64,000 bases of DNA, taken from Nioella aestuarii (GTDB taxonomy: Bacteria > Pseudomonadota > Alphaproteobacteria > Rhodobacterales > Rhodobacteraceae). The stretch spans positions 186,001-250,000 of the forward strand of contig NZ_JBPBBA010000002.1 in assembly GCF_050896395.1 (NCBI RefSeq), given 5' to 3'. This document shows, in pieces, positions 8,503-16,511 of the stretch (the first letter of the stretch is position 1; the number at the start of each line of letters is the position of its first letter). The notes below the pieces were generated by a model. The model did no database searches, was not told the DNA's origin, and saw nothing but the letters and a program-made list of their open reading frames with translations. The position numbers and the translations under genes were made by a program.

Positions 8503-9504
8503 TCAGTTGACCCGTTCCACGACGAAATCGGCCAGATCAGCCAGCATGTCGCGCAGGGGATGCGCGGGCATTTCTTCGATCGCTGCCTTCGCCTGATCAC
8601 GGTATCTCAGCGCTTCGATCCGTGTCTCTTCGAGCGTGCCATGCTTGCGCAGCAACGCCAGGGCAGTATCCAGGTCGCTCTCTTCCTGACGGCCTTTTTC
8701 GATGGTCCGCTTCCAAAAGGCGCGTTCTTCGTCGCTTGCCTTGGCAATCGCCTTGATCATCGGCAGGGTCAATTTCCGTTCGCGGAAATCGTCACCGATG
8801 TTCTTGCCAAGCGCGCCCGAGGTGCCGCCGAAATCAAGCAGGTCGTCGACGATCTGAAAGCTCATGCCAAGCGCATCGCCATAGCGCGCCAGTGCTGACA
8901 CATGTGCGTCAGATGCTCCTGCTACAACACCACCCACTTCGGTCGCGGCCTCGAACAGCGCCGCCGTTTTACCTCGAATGACAAGGCGATAGGTGTCCTC
9001 ATCCGTCGCCAGGTTCTGTGCGGCGGTCATTTGCAGCACTTCGCCCTCTGCAATCGTGGCGGATGCGTTTGCCAGAATATCCAGCACCCTCAGAGACCCG
9101 CATTCCACCATCAGCTGGAAGGAGCGCGAGAACAGATAGTCCCCCACCAGAACCGAGGATTTGTTGTCCCACAGCAGGTTCGCAGTGGGCCGCCCGCGCC
9201 GCTGTTCACTTTCGTCGACCACGTCGTCATGCAGCAGGGTCGCTGTGTGGATGAACTCCACCGTTGCCGCCAGTTTCTGGTGATCGGTGCCGCCATAGCC
9301 ACATAGACGTGCCGCCGCGAGCGTCATAAGAGGCCGGATGCGCTTGCCGCCTGCCTCAACCAGATGCTGGGTCACTTCGGGAATGCGGGGGGCATGGTCA
9401 GAGGCCATCCGCGTTCGGATCAGCGTATTCACCGCCGCCATATCCTCGGCCAGATAATCGCGCAAACGGTCATGCGGCTTTGTGGCAGCTTCTGCGAGGG
9501 TCAT
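8503..9504 (-). CDS. Long-chain polyprenyl diphosphate synthase (ubiquinone side chain)
   Basis: 333-residue trans-prenyltransferase that extends allylic diphosphates with isopentenyl diphosphate. Both aspartate-rich motifs are present: DDVVDESEQRRG and DDLLDFGG, plus GGKRIRPLM near the N-terminus. The size and motifs fit octaprenyl/decaprenyl synthases (IspB/DdsA); a C50 product is inferred from the ubiquinone-10 typical of Rhodobacteraceae, not read from the sequence. Start ATG 9504 gives a standard N-terminus. It ends 7 bp from the convergent ispE and starts 54 bp from the divergent DUF2007 gene. Confidence 0.93.
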   Translation of the reverse strand: MTLAEAATKPHDRLRDYLAEDMAAVNTLIRTRMASDHAPRIPEVTQHLVEAGGKRIRPLMTLAAARLCGYGGTDHQKLAATVEFIHTATLLHDDVVDESEQRRGRPTANLLWDNKSSVLVGDYLFSRSFQLMVECGSLRVLDILANASATIAEGEVLQMTAAQNLATDEDTYRLVIRGKTAALFEAATEVGGVVAGASDAHVSALARYGDALGMSFQIVDDLLDFGGTSGALGKNIGDDFRERKLTLPMIKAIAKASDEERAFWKRTIEKGRQEESDLDTALALLRKHGTLEETRIEALRYRDQAKAAIEEMPAHPLRDMLADLADFVVERVN

Positions 9505-9558
9505 CCGGCGGTCTTCCTTCTCTCGACATTTGGGCGTCGTGGGCTTATCTGCCCTACC

Positions 9559-9777
9559 ATGAAAGAACTTCTGCGCAGCACCGATCCGACCGTTATCGCC
9601 TTCGCCTCGGCACTTCTATCGGGCGAGGATATAGAGGTGTTCGTTATGGACGTCCATATGAGCGTGCTGGAAGGGTCTATCGGCGTATTGCCGCGCCGGA
9701 TGATGGTACGCGACGATGACCACGCTGCGGCCGAACGCGTTATCCGCGACAATGGCATCTCGACCGGACGCGACTGA
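9559..9777 (+). CDS. DUF2007 small protein
   Basis: 72-residue cytosolic protein resembling DUF2007 (often labelled putative signal-transducing protein). Typical features are the KELLRSTDP start, the LLSGEDIEVFVMDVHMS strand-loop segment and a C-terminal RRMMVRDDDHAAAERVI helix. Function is unknown in the family. Its TGA is immediately followed by the ATG of the methyltransferase gene, so the two form a transcription unit, an arrangement I recall from other Rhodobacterales. Confidence 0.8.
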   Translation: MKELLRSTDPTVIAFASALLSGEDIEVFVMDVHMSVLEGSIGVLPRRMMVRDDDHAAAERVIRDNGISTGRD

Positions 9778-10530
9778 ATGGGGTTCGCCGAGGCGGAACT
9801 GACCCGCGACGCCTTTCTGGGCGGTCGCGTCCACGCCTGGCAACCGCGCCACGGTTATCGCGCCGCAACCGATCCCGTATTACTGGCAGCAGCGGTTGAA
9901 GCCAGCGCCGGGCATAGCGTGCTTGAATTGGGATGCGGGGCGGGTGTTGCATCGCTTTGCCTGTCCGCCCGCGTTCCCGACCTGCGGCTGACCGGGATCG
10001 AGCGGCAGGCAGCCTATGCGGATCTGGCCCGCCGCAACCTTGGCCCCGATGCACGCATTGTAACTGCTGATCTGGCAGACCTTCCCGCCGATCTTAAGCA
10101 GGACAGGTTCGACCACGTCATCGCCAACCCACCCTATTATCCGGCGGGCGGTGGCACCTCGGCCCGCAATGCCGGACGGGAAGCTGCGCTGCGCGAGAAC
10201 ACCCCTCTTGAGATGTGGGTCGACATCGCCGCCCGCAGGCTGGCCCCTAAGGGCTGGCTGACGATCATCCAGTCAGCGGACAGGGTGCCCGATCTGATGG
10301 CCGCGATTGCTACGCGTCTTGGCTCTGTCACCTTACGTCCGCTTGCTGCACGCGAGGGGCGCAACGCGGGCCGGGTGCTGCTGAAAGCCCGTAAAGGCGG
10401 TCGCGCGCCCTTTACTCTGTTGCCGCCGTTGATCCTGCATACTGGCCCGGACCACCGCGCCGATGGGGATGATTTCAGCCCTGTGGCCCGCGCGATCCTG
10501 CGCGAGGCGGCCCCGCTCCCTTGGATCTGA
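9778..10530 (+). CDS. N6-adenine methyltransferase, TrmN6-like
   Basis: 250-residue SAM-dependent methyltransferase. Motif I VLELGCGAGVASLCL (residues about 42-56) and the amino-methylating NPPYY motif near residue 118 place it with the TrmN6/YfiC group, which methylates N6 of A37 in tRNA1(Val); a related role in RNA or protein modification is possible. Translation begins directly after the DUF2007 stop codon. No terminator is obvious downstream. Confidence 0.85.
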   Translation: MGFAEAELTRDAFLGGRVHAWQPRHGYRAATDPVLLAAAVEASAGHSVLELGCGAGVASLCLSARVPDLRLTGIERQAAYADLARRNLGPDARIVTADLADLPADLKQDRFDHVIANPPYYPAGGGTSARNAGREAALRENTPLEMWVDIAARRLAPKGWLTIIQSADRVPDLMAAIATRLGSVTLRPLAAREGRNAGRVLLKARKGGRAPFTLLPPLILHTGPDHRADGDDFSPVARAILREAAPLPWI

Positions 10531-10643
10531 TCGGCGGATCATCGCGGATTTCCGACAATTTCAAGTAAGCTTTGCGTGACACGACTCGCGACCTGTGCTT
10601 GGCTTGTCATGCTAGTGTTACACATCAGAGAGGAGAACATTGA

Positions 10644-10808
10644 ATGTCGGTTGGCGCTCATCTTCAGGAACTCAGGAAGAAACACGAAACCCTCTCGCGC
10701 AAAGTCGAAGAATACCAACGAAGCCCCGGCACCAGTGATATCGACATCCAGGCACTGAAAAAGCAAAAGCTTCGCATCAAGGAAGAGATCTCTCGGCTCG
10801 ACGGCTGA
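10644..10808 (+). CDS. YdcH-family small coiled-coil protein (DUF465)
   Basis: 54-residue protein beginning MSVGAHLQELRKKHETLS and ending LKKQKLRIKEEISRLDG. The helix-only charged sequence, the central GTSDIDIQALKKQKL stretch and the length match the YdcH/DUF465 family, widespread but uncharacterised in Proteobacteria. ATG 10644 follows GAGAGGAGAA by about 6 nt, a strong RBS. The gene stands alone between the methyltransferase and the convergent LysR gene. Confidence 0.9.
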   Translation: MSVGAHLQELRKKHETLSRKVEEYQRSPGTSDIDIQALKKQKLRIKEEISRLDG

Positions 10809-10833
10809 AGCAGCGACCGGCGGATGAGATCAC

Positions 10834-11778
10834 TCAAGCGGTTACGTCCGCCGCACTGACAAGAATTCGACCTTCGTTCAGAACGTCCATATCCTTCGCC
10901 TGTTCGAGAACCCAGGCAAGGAACGCCTTGATTTGGGGTTTTTCTTCGGAGCCCTTTGGACAAACGAACCGGAAATGAGAGCCGGTGGTCAGCGCAATGG
11001 GGAACGGCGCTATCAGCCGTCCCTCTCTCAGGTCTCGTTCTGAAAGGCAAATTCGCCCCAGCACGACACCTGCGCCGGTTGCCGCCGCGTCTATCGCGTG
11101 ATCTGGGTGGCTGAACCGAAGCCCGCCCCTAGGTGGCGGCCCCAATCCGGCAGCCTTGAACCAGACCGGCCAGTTTGCCTCGGCCGATATATCTGTCACG
11201 TCATCCATGTGCAGCAAGGTGGCACTTGCCAGATCGGCAGGTTTCCGAATCCGTTCAGCCAGCTTCGGGGACATCATCGGCGTCACCCAGTCCCGCAGAA
11301 CCGTTCTTGAGAACAGCCCCTCGTCACTGCCCTTGCCAAAGCGGATTGCGACATCAACCTCGTCCCTGTCGAAGTCCATAAGCTTAAGCGAGGCAGAGAA
11401 GCGCAGTTCGATTTCCGGATGGGCGGCAGCGAACTTGAACATGCGTGGCGCAAGCCACTTGGCGGTAATCGCGGGCCCCGCCGTGATGGTGAGCGCCGAG
11501 CTGTCCGCGAGCCGCCGTGTCGCCCGCCAAGCGGCCCGAAGCGTTGCAAAACCCTCCTCTGCGCCGGGCGCCAGCGTCTTCCCCGCCTCGGTCAGGTTCA
11601 CTGAACGGTTCAGCCGGTGAAACAGTGCAGTGCCCAAATGATCTTCAAGCGATTTGATCTGGAAGCTCAGCGCGGCGGGGGTCACGTTTAACTCTTCCGC
11701 CGCCTTGGCAAAACTTAAGTGGCGGGCTGCGGCATCAAAGGCGCGCAAGGCGGTGAGCGGGGGAAGACGGTCGATCAT
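10834..11778 (-). CDS. LysR-family transcriptional regulator, GcvA-like
   Basis: 314-residue DNA-binding regulator. The winged HTH is at residues about 6-65 (LTALRAFDAAARHLSFAKAA, ALSFQIKSLEDHLG), followed by a LysR substrate-binding domain (ITAKWLAPRMFKFAAAHPEI). The LPPLTALRAFDAAARH start is characteristic of the GcvA/AmpR subgroup. Effector and regulon are unknown. It is divergent from the small 55-residue gene at 11885; an AT-rich 106-bp gap between them would hold its likely self-regulatory site. Confidence 0.92.
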   Translation of the reverse strand: MIDRLPPLTALRAFDAAARHLSFAKAAEELNVTPAALSFQIKSLEDHLGTALFHRLNRSVNLTEAGKTLAPGAEEGFATLRAAWRATRRLADSSALTITAGPAITAKWLAPRMFKFAAAHPEIELRFSASLKLMDFDRDEVDVAIRFGKGSDEGLFSRTVLRDWVTPMMSPKLAERIRKPADLASATLLHMDDVTDISAEANWPVWFKAAGLGPPPRGGLRFSHPDHAIDAAATGAGVVLGRICLSERDLREGRLIAPFPIALTTGSHFRFVCPKGSEEKPQIKAFLAWVLEQAKDMDVLNEGRILVSAADVTA

Positions 11779-11884
11779 AACAGTTAAATAAATCTTATCT
11801 GAAGCTCCGTAAAGTCTCGTTTGTGCAAATACTTTTGAGGGGGCATTTTTCTATCAGATCAGATTCTTTGAAAGGAACCTCAAG

Positions 11885-12052
11885 ATGTTTGAAGCAACCA
11901 CCCAACCCGATATTCGCAACGCATTCGAAGCTGCCCATGACGCAAGGGGCGCTGCGCTCCGCAACATTCTTTCTGCCCTGTTTGGCCGTCAGAACGAAAA
12001 AAGCCCCCGCCCCGAAGGGCAAGGGCCTGTTTTCCAGGGGTGCAGTGCTTAG
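11885..12052 (+). CDS. Small hypothetical protein divergent from LysR regulator
   Basis: 55-residue reading frame (MFEATTQPDIRNAFEAAHDA...) with AAAGGAA 7-8 nt upstream and normal codon use for the first 38 codons. The N-terminal half (PDIRNAFEAAHDARGAALRN ILSALFGR) looks like a short amphipathic helix pair that I recall from other Rhodobacterales next to LysR genes, but I cannot name it. Its last 17 or so codons are the reverse side of the phaB terminator, so the C-terminal tail is probably not conserved. Its TAG interlocks with the phaB TAA. Confidence 0.55.
   Translation: MFEATTQPDIRNAFEAAHDARGAALRNILSALFGRQNEKSPRPEGQGPVFQGCSA
11997..12026 (-). terminator. Rho-independent terminator of phaB
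   Basis: Read on the minus strand: GCCCTTGCCC, loop TTCG, GGGCGGGGGC, then TTTTTT. The 10-bp stem contains two G-T pairs (12003-12012 with 12017-12026). It lies 23 nt beyond the phaB stop and inside the small convergent reading frame. Confidence 0.9.
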
Positions 12053-12774
12053 ACGAAGAACTGCGCGCCGTTGGCCGAAATGGTCGAGCCGTTGATGAAG
12101 CCCGCGTCGTCGGATGCCAGGAACACCACGCAACGCGCGATTTCCTCGGGCTCACCGAGGCGGCCAGCCGGAATTTGCGGGATGATGCGTTCATTCAGCA
12201 CCTTTTCCGGGATCGCGCGAACCATTTCGGTGCCGATATAGCCGGGGCAGATCGCATTCGCGGTGATGCCCTTGGCGGCGCCTTCCTGAGCCAGCGACTT
12301 CACGATACCAAGATCGCCCGCTTTGGTCGCGGCGTAGTTGACCTGACCGGCCTGGCCCTTTTGGCCATTGATCGACGAAATCACGATGACACGGCCAAAG
12401 CCCCGGTCACGCATGCCGGGCCAAACCGGACGAACGGTGTTGAACACACCGGTCAGGTTGGTGGCGACAACCTTGTTCCACTGCTCGGGCGTCATCTTGT
12501 GAAAGAAACCGTCCCAGGTGATGCCCGCATTGGCGACGACCACATCCACCGGGCCAAGATCAGCCTCGACCTGCGCGATGCCTGCGGCGGACGAGTCGTA
12601 ATCGGCGACGTCCCATTTATAGGTCTTGATTCCGGTTTCGGCGGTGAAGGCGGCGGCCTTCTCATCGTTGCCGGCATAGGTGGCGGCGACCTCGTAGCCT
12701 TCGGCCTTGAGCGCCTTGGAAATAGCTTCTCCGATACCGCGGGTACCGCCGGTGACGAGTGCAACTTTTGCCAT
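12049..12774 (-). CDS. phaB: Acetoacetyl-CoA reductase
   Basis: NADPH-dependent short-chain dehydrogenase converting acetoacetyl-CoA to (R)-3-hydroxybutyryl-CoA, second step of polyhydroxybutyrate synthesis. The 241-residue protein shows GGTRGIG (residues 9-15), NAG (82-84), catalytic Ser134, Tyr147 and Lys151 (YAATKAG) and the GQKGQAGQVNYAATKAG stretch typical of PhaB. ATG 12774 follows GGAGA. It lies downstream of phaA on the same strand, but a terminator stands between them, so it probably also has its own promoter. PHB synthase is not in the window. Confidence 0.96.
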   Translation of the reverse strand: MAKVALVTGGTRGIGEAISKALKAEGYEVAATYAGNDEKAAAFTAETGIKTYKWDVADYDSSAAGIAQVEADLGPVDVVVANAGITWDGFFHKMTPEQWNKVVATNLTGVFNTVRPVWPGMRDRGFGRVIVISSINGQKGQAGQVNYAATKAGDLGIVKSLAQEGAAKGITANAICPGYIGTEMVRAIPEKVLNERIIPQIPAGRLGEPEEIARCVVFLASDDAGFINGSTISANGAQFFV

Positions 12775-12820
12775 GGTCTTCTCCAATCTGGTGTGTTCGG
12801 TTGGTAACTCTGTTATTCAT

Positions 12821-12870
12821 TTGCTGCGGGATGCGCAATATTGTTTCGCAATTGTTTTGCCGCAGCTGCG
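12821..12870. promoter_or_regulatory. TGC/GCA-rich region upstream of phaB
   Basis: Contains TTGCTGCGGGATGCGCAA (12821-12838), then CGCAATTG and the perfect palindrome CGCAGCTGCG (12861-12870). PhaR of Paracoccus and Rhodobacter binds TGC/GCA-rich inverted sequences near PHB genes (from memory), so this is a candidate PhaR region for phaB. Confidence 0.35.
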
Positions 12871-12880
12871 AAGATCCCTG

Positions 12881-12908
12881 AAAAAAAGGGGCGCCTCCTT
12901 GGGCGCCC
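12881..12908 (-). terminator. Rho-independent terminator of phaA
   Basis: On the minus strand: GGCGCCC... stem (12902-12908 paired with 12889-12895), short loop, then TTTTTTT (complement of 12881-12887). Located 30 nt past the phaA stop. Confidence 0.9.
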
Positions 12909-12937
12909 TCTTATGGATTGTCGCTGATCCGGGGCGC

Positions 12938-14113
12938 TTACGGACGCTCGACGCAGAGCGCCACGCCCATGCCGCCGCCGATGCAAAGGGTTGCGAGACC
13001 CTTCTTGGCATTGCGACGCTGCATTTCGAACAGCAGGGTGTTCAGAACGCGCGCACCAGAGGCGCCGATCGGGTGGCCAATGGCAATGGCGCCGCCGTTC
13101 ACATTAACGATGGCCGGATCCCAGCCCATGTCCTTGTTGACGGCACAGGCTTGCGCCGCGAAGGCTTCGTTGGCTTCCACGAGGTCGAGATCCTCAACCT
13201 TCCAGCCCGCCTTATCCAGCGCCTTGCGGGACGCGTAGATCGGCCCTACGCCCATGATCCGCGGGTCGAGCCCGGCGGTTGCGTAGGAGGCAATGCGCGC
13301 CAGGGGTTCGATGCCGCGTTTCTCGGCTTCGTCTGCCGACATCAGCAGGGCACCGGCTGCCCCATCATTCAGGCCAGACGCGTTTGCCGCAGTAACCGAG
13401 CCGTCCTTGGTGAAAGCCGGGCGCAGCTTCTGCATTGCCTCCATGGTGGCGCCGTGGCGGATGTATTCGTCGCTGTCCACGGTGATATCGCCCTTGCGGG
13501 TCTTGATGGTCACGGGGGTAATCTCATCCGCGAACTTGCCAGCTTTCTGGGCGGCTTCGGCTTTGTTTTGCGAGGCGACGGCAAACTCGTCCTGCATGTC
13601 GCGGCTGATCTGCCACTGCTCCGCCACGTTTTCCGCGGTCTGGCCCATGTGATAGCCATTGAAGGCGTCCCACAGACCGTCGCGGATCATGGTGTCGATA
13701 TATTTCATGTCGCCCATCTTCTGGCCCTGCCGCAGTGCAGCGCAATGGGGCGAAAGAGACATGTTTTCCTGGCCGCCAGCAGCCACAATGGATGCATCGC
13801 CAAGCATGATATGTTGCGCAGCCAAAGCCACGGCGCGCAGGCCGGAACCGCAAACCTGGTTGATACCCCAAGCGGCCGCTTCCTGTGGGAAGCCCGCATT
13901 GATATGGGCCTGACGGGCGGGATTCTGACCCTGACCGGCGGTCAGGACCTGACCGAGGATCGTTTCAGAAATCTCGGACTTGTCCACGCCCGCACGCTCA
14001 ACCAAAGCGTTGAGAACAACGACGCCAAGGTCATGGGCAGGGGTGTTGGCGTAAGATCCGAGGAAGCTGCCGACAGCAGTACGAGCGGCAGAGGCGATGA
14101 CAACATTGGTCAT
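12938..14113 (-). CDS. phaA: Acetyl-CoA acetyltransferase (beta-ketothiolase)
   Basis: Condenses two acetyl-CoA into acetoacetyl-CoA, the entry step of polyhydroxybutyrate synthesis. The 391-residue thiolase has the acyl-enzyme cysteine in NQVCGSGLRAV (Cys88), GHPIGASG near residue 347 and the second active-site cysteine in CIGGGMGVAL at the C-terminus. Length is that of biosynthetic thiolases. ATG 14113 is the conserved start. It is the upstream gene of the phaA-phaB pair, followed by its own terminator. A CTGC-GGT-GCAG motif upstream could be a PhaR site. Confidence 0.97.
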   Translation of the reverse strand: MTNVVIASAARTAVGSFLGSYANTPAHDLGVVVLNALVERAGVDKSEISETILGQVLTAGQGQNPARQAHINAGFPQEAAAWGINQVCGSGLRAVALAAQHIMLGDASIVAAGGQENMSLSPHCAALRQGQKMGDMKYIDTMIRDGLWDAFNGYHMGQTAENVAEQWQISRDMQDEFAVASQNKAEAAQKAGKFADEITPVTIKTRKGDITVDSDEYIRHGATMEAMQKLRPAFTKDGSVTAANASGLNDGAAGALLMSADEAEKRGIEPLARIASYATAGLDPRIMGVGPIYASRKALDKAGWKVEDLDLVEANEAFAAQACAVNKDMGWDPAIVNVNGGAIAIGHPIGASGARVLNTLLFEMQRRNAKKGLATLCIGGGMGVALCVERP

Positions 14114-14242
14114 GTCAGGTCCCTTTTCGAGTTCTTCGAGTCATCCGAACGGGCGGGCCCGCATCGGCGCGACGGAAAGGTTGCGGTTACGCAGGGTCAT
14201 AGTGTCCCTTTGTATACGCCACAACTGACACGGTGTCTCATG

Positions 14243-14253
14243 CTGCGGTGCAG
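14243..14253. promoter_or_regulatory. Candidate PhaR binding site upstream of phaA
   Basis: CTGCGGTGCAG, an inverted CTGC/GCAG with a 3-nt spacer, 130 bp before the phaA start. The PhaR regulators of Rhodobacter and Paracoccus are reported to bind CTGC-N3/4-GCAG (from memory). Confidence 0.4.
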
Positions 14254-14281
14254 TTCAACCTTGGATTGACAGGACGCAGGG

Positions 14282-15124
14282 TCAGGTGCCCGCGACTTCC
14301 TTGCCGGTCTTCTCTGACAACCAGGGTGGGGTCAGACTCGGCGCGCCGAAGAAATAGCCCTGGAGACAGTCGATACCCGATTGCGCCAACCATCCGGCTT
14401 CCGCCCCGTTTTCGACCGTTTCCGCAACGGTGAACATGTCAAAATGGGTGGCAATGGAAATAAGCGCCTCCATCAGAACCTGATTGTTTGGGTCGCTGTG
14501 CACATTGCGCACAAACTGCCCGTCGATCTTGACGATGTCGAAATAGAATTCGCGCAGATAGCGAAAGGCGGTGTAGCCCGCGCCGAAGTCGTCCAGCGCA
14601 AAAGCGATGCCTTTGTCCTGAAGGTCAGACATGAAGGTAGTCACCAACTCTGGCATCTGCATGGCAGAGCTTTCCGTGATCTCAAGAATCAATCGTTCAG
14701 CGATCTTTGGGTCCGATGACAGGCCCCGAGTGAGAATCTGTTTCCACTTCGGATAACCGATGGACCGCGCAGACATATTGATGGACAGTCGCAAAGCCGG
14801 GGTCTGACGCAATGCCCTGAGCCCGGCACGCAAGGCGGCGCAATCAATCTCCCGCCCCAGTTCCTGAGTTTCAACAGCGCCCATGAAATCCTTGGCAGGG
14901 ATGACCCGCCCGGTTTCGTCCAGGATGCGAATGAGCCCCTCATAGAACGCCACATTCTGCGGATTGGCGGATTGCACGACCGGCTGATAGGCCAGCACCG
15001 CATCGCCTCTGTCCAATGCCTCGCGCACCATGGTTATGGTGTTTCGATCACGGTTCTGCACCGCAAAGTCCAATGGGCTTTCCTGCCCGGCATCAACCAG
15101 CTTTCGACGTTTGCGGCCCCGCAT
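14282..15124 (-). CDS. EAL-domain cyclic-di-GMP phosphodiesterase
   Basis: 280-residue stand-alone EAL protein, expected to hydrolyse c-di-GMP and so influence motility or biofilm switching. The EAL signature is YEGLIRI; other metal and substrate residues are present: Asn in LSINMSA, Glu in ILEITES, DDFGAG (loop 6), Lys in VKIDGQFV and Glu in AETVEN. With these intact, activity is likely. No sensory or GGDEF domain is seen. ATG 15124 follows AAGGAGG; a longer frame to 15307 would run into the divergent tag promoter and has no RBS. Confidence 0.9.
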   Translation of the reverse strand: MRGRKRRKLVDAGQESPLDFAVQNRDRNTITMVREALDRGDAVLAYQPVVQSANPQNVAFYEGLIRILDETGRVIPAKDFMGAVETQELGREIDCAALRAGLRALRQTPALRLSINMSARSIGYPKWKQILTRGLSSDPKIAERLILEITESSAMQMPELVTTFMSDLQDKGIAFALDDFGAGYTAFRYLREFYFDIVKIDGQFVRNVHSDPNNQVLMEALISIATHFDMFTVAETVENGAEAGWLAQSGIDCLQGYFFGAPSLTPPWLSEKTGKEVAGT

Positions 15125-15250
15125 GGCAGCCTCCTTCAACAGACAGCGCCACCTTGCAGCCGCAACAGTTAAGCCATGGTGAATTTTCGCATTTTGTTCT
15201 AATTTGGGGAAAAGCTGATGGACCGCGATTTTCGCAGGGAGGACAAGAAG

Positions 15251-15838
15251 ATGGCTGATGGCCGCTGCACCTGGCCGGGAACGGACCCGCAATATATCGC
15301 CTACCATGACGAGGAATGGGGCGTTCCGGAATGGGACAGCCGGGCACTGTTCGAGAAACTGATTCTAGACGGGTTTCAGGCCGGGCTGGCCTGGATCACC
15401 ATCCTGCGAAAACGCGAGAATTTTCGCGAGGCTTTCGCCGGATTCGACCCGAACGTGATCGCAACATGGGGCGAGCCTGAGGTTCAGGGTTTGCTTCAGA
15501 ACACTGGGATTATCCGCCACCGCGGCAAGATCGAGGCGACCATCGGCAACGCCCGGGCCTGGCAGCGGATTGAGGCGGAGCAGGGGTTCTCGGATTTCCT
15601 GTGGAGCTATGTTGGTGGTTCGCCCATTCAGAACCGCTGGACGGCAATGAACCAGGTCCCGGCCTCAACGCCAACCTCGGAGCGATTGTCGAAGGATCTG
15701 AAGAAAGCCGGGTTCAAGTTCTGCGGCCCGACCATCGTGTATGCCTTCATGCAGGCGGTCGGGATGGTGAATGACCATATCGTCAGCTGCCCTTGCCACG
15801 CGCGCGTTGCGGACCTGGCGCACAACAGCGACCTCTAG
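15251..15838 (+). CDS. tag: DNA-3-methyladenine glycosylase I
   Basis: Removes 3-methyladenine from alkylated DNA in base-excision repair. The 195-residue protein begins MADGRCTWPGTDPQYIAYHDEEWGVP; Cys6 and the His of YHDEEWG, together with the C-terminal NDHIVSCPCH residues, correspond to the structural zinc site of the Tag family. The WITILRKRENFREAF and MQAVGMVNDH segments are typical. ATG 15251 is preferred over ATG 15218 because AGGGAGGA lies about 8 nt upstream. A tandem palindrome cluster follows the stop. Confidence 0.95.
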   Translation: MADGRCTWPGTDPQYIAYHDEEWGVPEWDSRALFEKLILDGFQAGLAWITILRKRENFREAFAGFDPNVIATWGEPEVQGLLQNTGIIRHRGKIEATIGNARAWQRIEAEQGFSDFLWSYVGGSPIQNRWTAMNQVPASTPTSERLSKDLKKAGFKFCGPTIVYAFMQAVGMVNDHIVSCPCHARVADLAHNSDL

Positions 15839-15845
15839 CGCGACA

Positions 15846-15921
15846 ATGGCGCTTCGAAGCGCCATGCCAAGCGCCTTCAAAGGCGCTTACAAGGGCTTTG
15901 GAAAGCCCTTCCCCGCGCGGG
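15846..15921. repeat. Three tandem palindromes plus GC box (palindrome family, locus B)
   Basis: ATGGCGCTTCGAAGCGCCAT (15846-15865), AAGCGCCTTCAAAGGCGCTT (15869-15888) and AAGGGCTTTGGAAAGCCCTT (15891-15910), spaced by 2-3 nt, then CCCCGCGCGGG (15911-15921). Fills the gap between convergent tag and tlpA. Could act as a bidirectional terminator or a REP-like element. Confidence 0.85.
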
Positions 15922-15922
15922 C

Positions 15923-16483
15923 TTAGCCGTTTTCGCCAGACATGAGGGCAGTGAGCAGCGCCACGGCTTCTTCACTCGCCCAATGCGCATCGCCCCGAAG
16001 GCGCCCGATTTCCTGTCCCTCGGGGTTCAGCAACACGGTGATCGGCAGTCCGAGCACGCCCATCTGGCGCGACATGGTCTGGCGCGGGTCGAGATAGACG
16101 GGCAGGTCTGTCACGCCTTCTTCTTCAAAGAAGCGGTTAATCGCCGGGATCGGGTTGCGGCCAGAGGCGACGGTCACGACCACGAAATCCTCCCCCCCCA
16201 ATTGCTGCTGAAGCGCATTCAGCGACGGCATCTCCTCGCGACAGGGCGCACACCACGTGGCCCAGAAGTTCAGCAGCACGAAGCGGCCTTCGAACGCGGC
16301 CAGCGTAAATTCGGTTCCTTCTACATCCGTGAAGCTGACCTCCGGCACATCCTGTGGTTCGTCATGCAGGACCATGGCGCGCATATCGCCTGCCAGCAGG
16401 TCTTCCACCCCGTCGGCAGCAACGGCATTTGCACCCAGGCACAAGGCCATGTAGAGCGGGGCAAGTCGGAAAAGACGGAACAT
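15923..16483 (-). CDS. TlpA-like periplasmic thiol-disulfide protein
   Basis: 186-residue thioredoxin-fold protein with an N-terminal signal or anchor (LAPLYMALCLGANAVAA) and the redox motif WCAPC in NFWATWCAPCREEMPSL. It resembles TlpA/ResE-type oxidoreductases that keep periplasmic cysteines reduced, for example during cytochrome c or oxidase assembly; the true client is unknown. The cis-proline GLPITVLL segment is present. It is divergent from argH with only 28 bp between start codons, an arrangement I recall across Rhodobacteraceae. Confidence 0.9.
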   Translation of the reverse strand: MFRLFRLAPLYMALCLGANAVAADGVEDLLAGDMRAMVLHDEPQDVPEVSFTDVEGTEFTLAAFEGRFVLLNFWATWCAPCREEMPSLNALQQQLGGEDFVVVTVASGRNPIPAINRFFEEEGVTDLPVYLDPRQTMSRQMGVLGLPITVLLNPEGQEIGRLRGDAHWASEEAVALLTALMSGENG

Positions 16484-16511
16484 TCACTTTCCTCCGGGGT
16501 TATACGGATCC

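Noticed and set aside
12707..14269. 520-codon plus-strand frame opposite phaA
   Set aside because: Antisense shadow of phaA with no recognisable domain or RBS.
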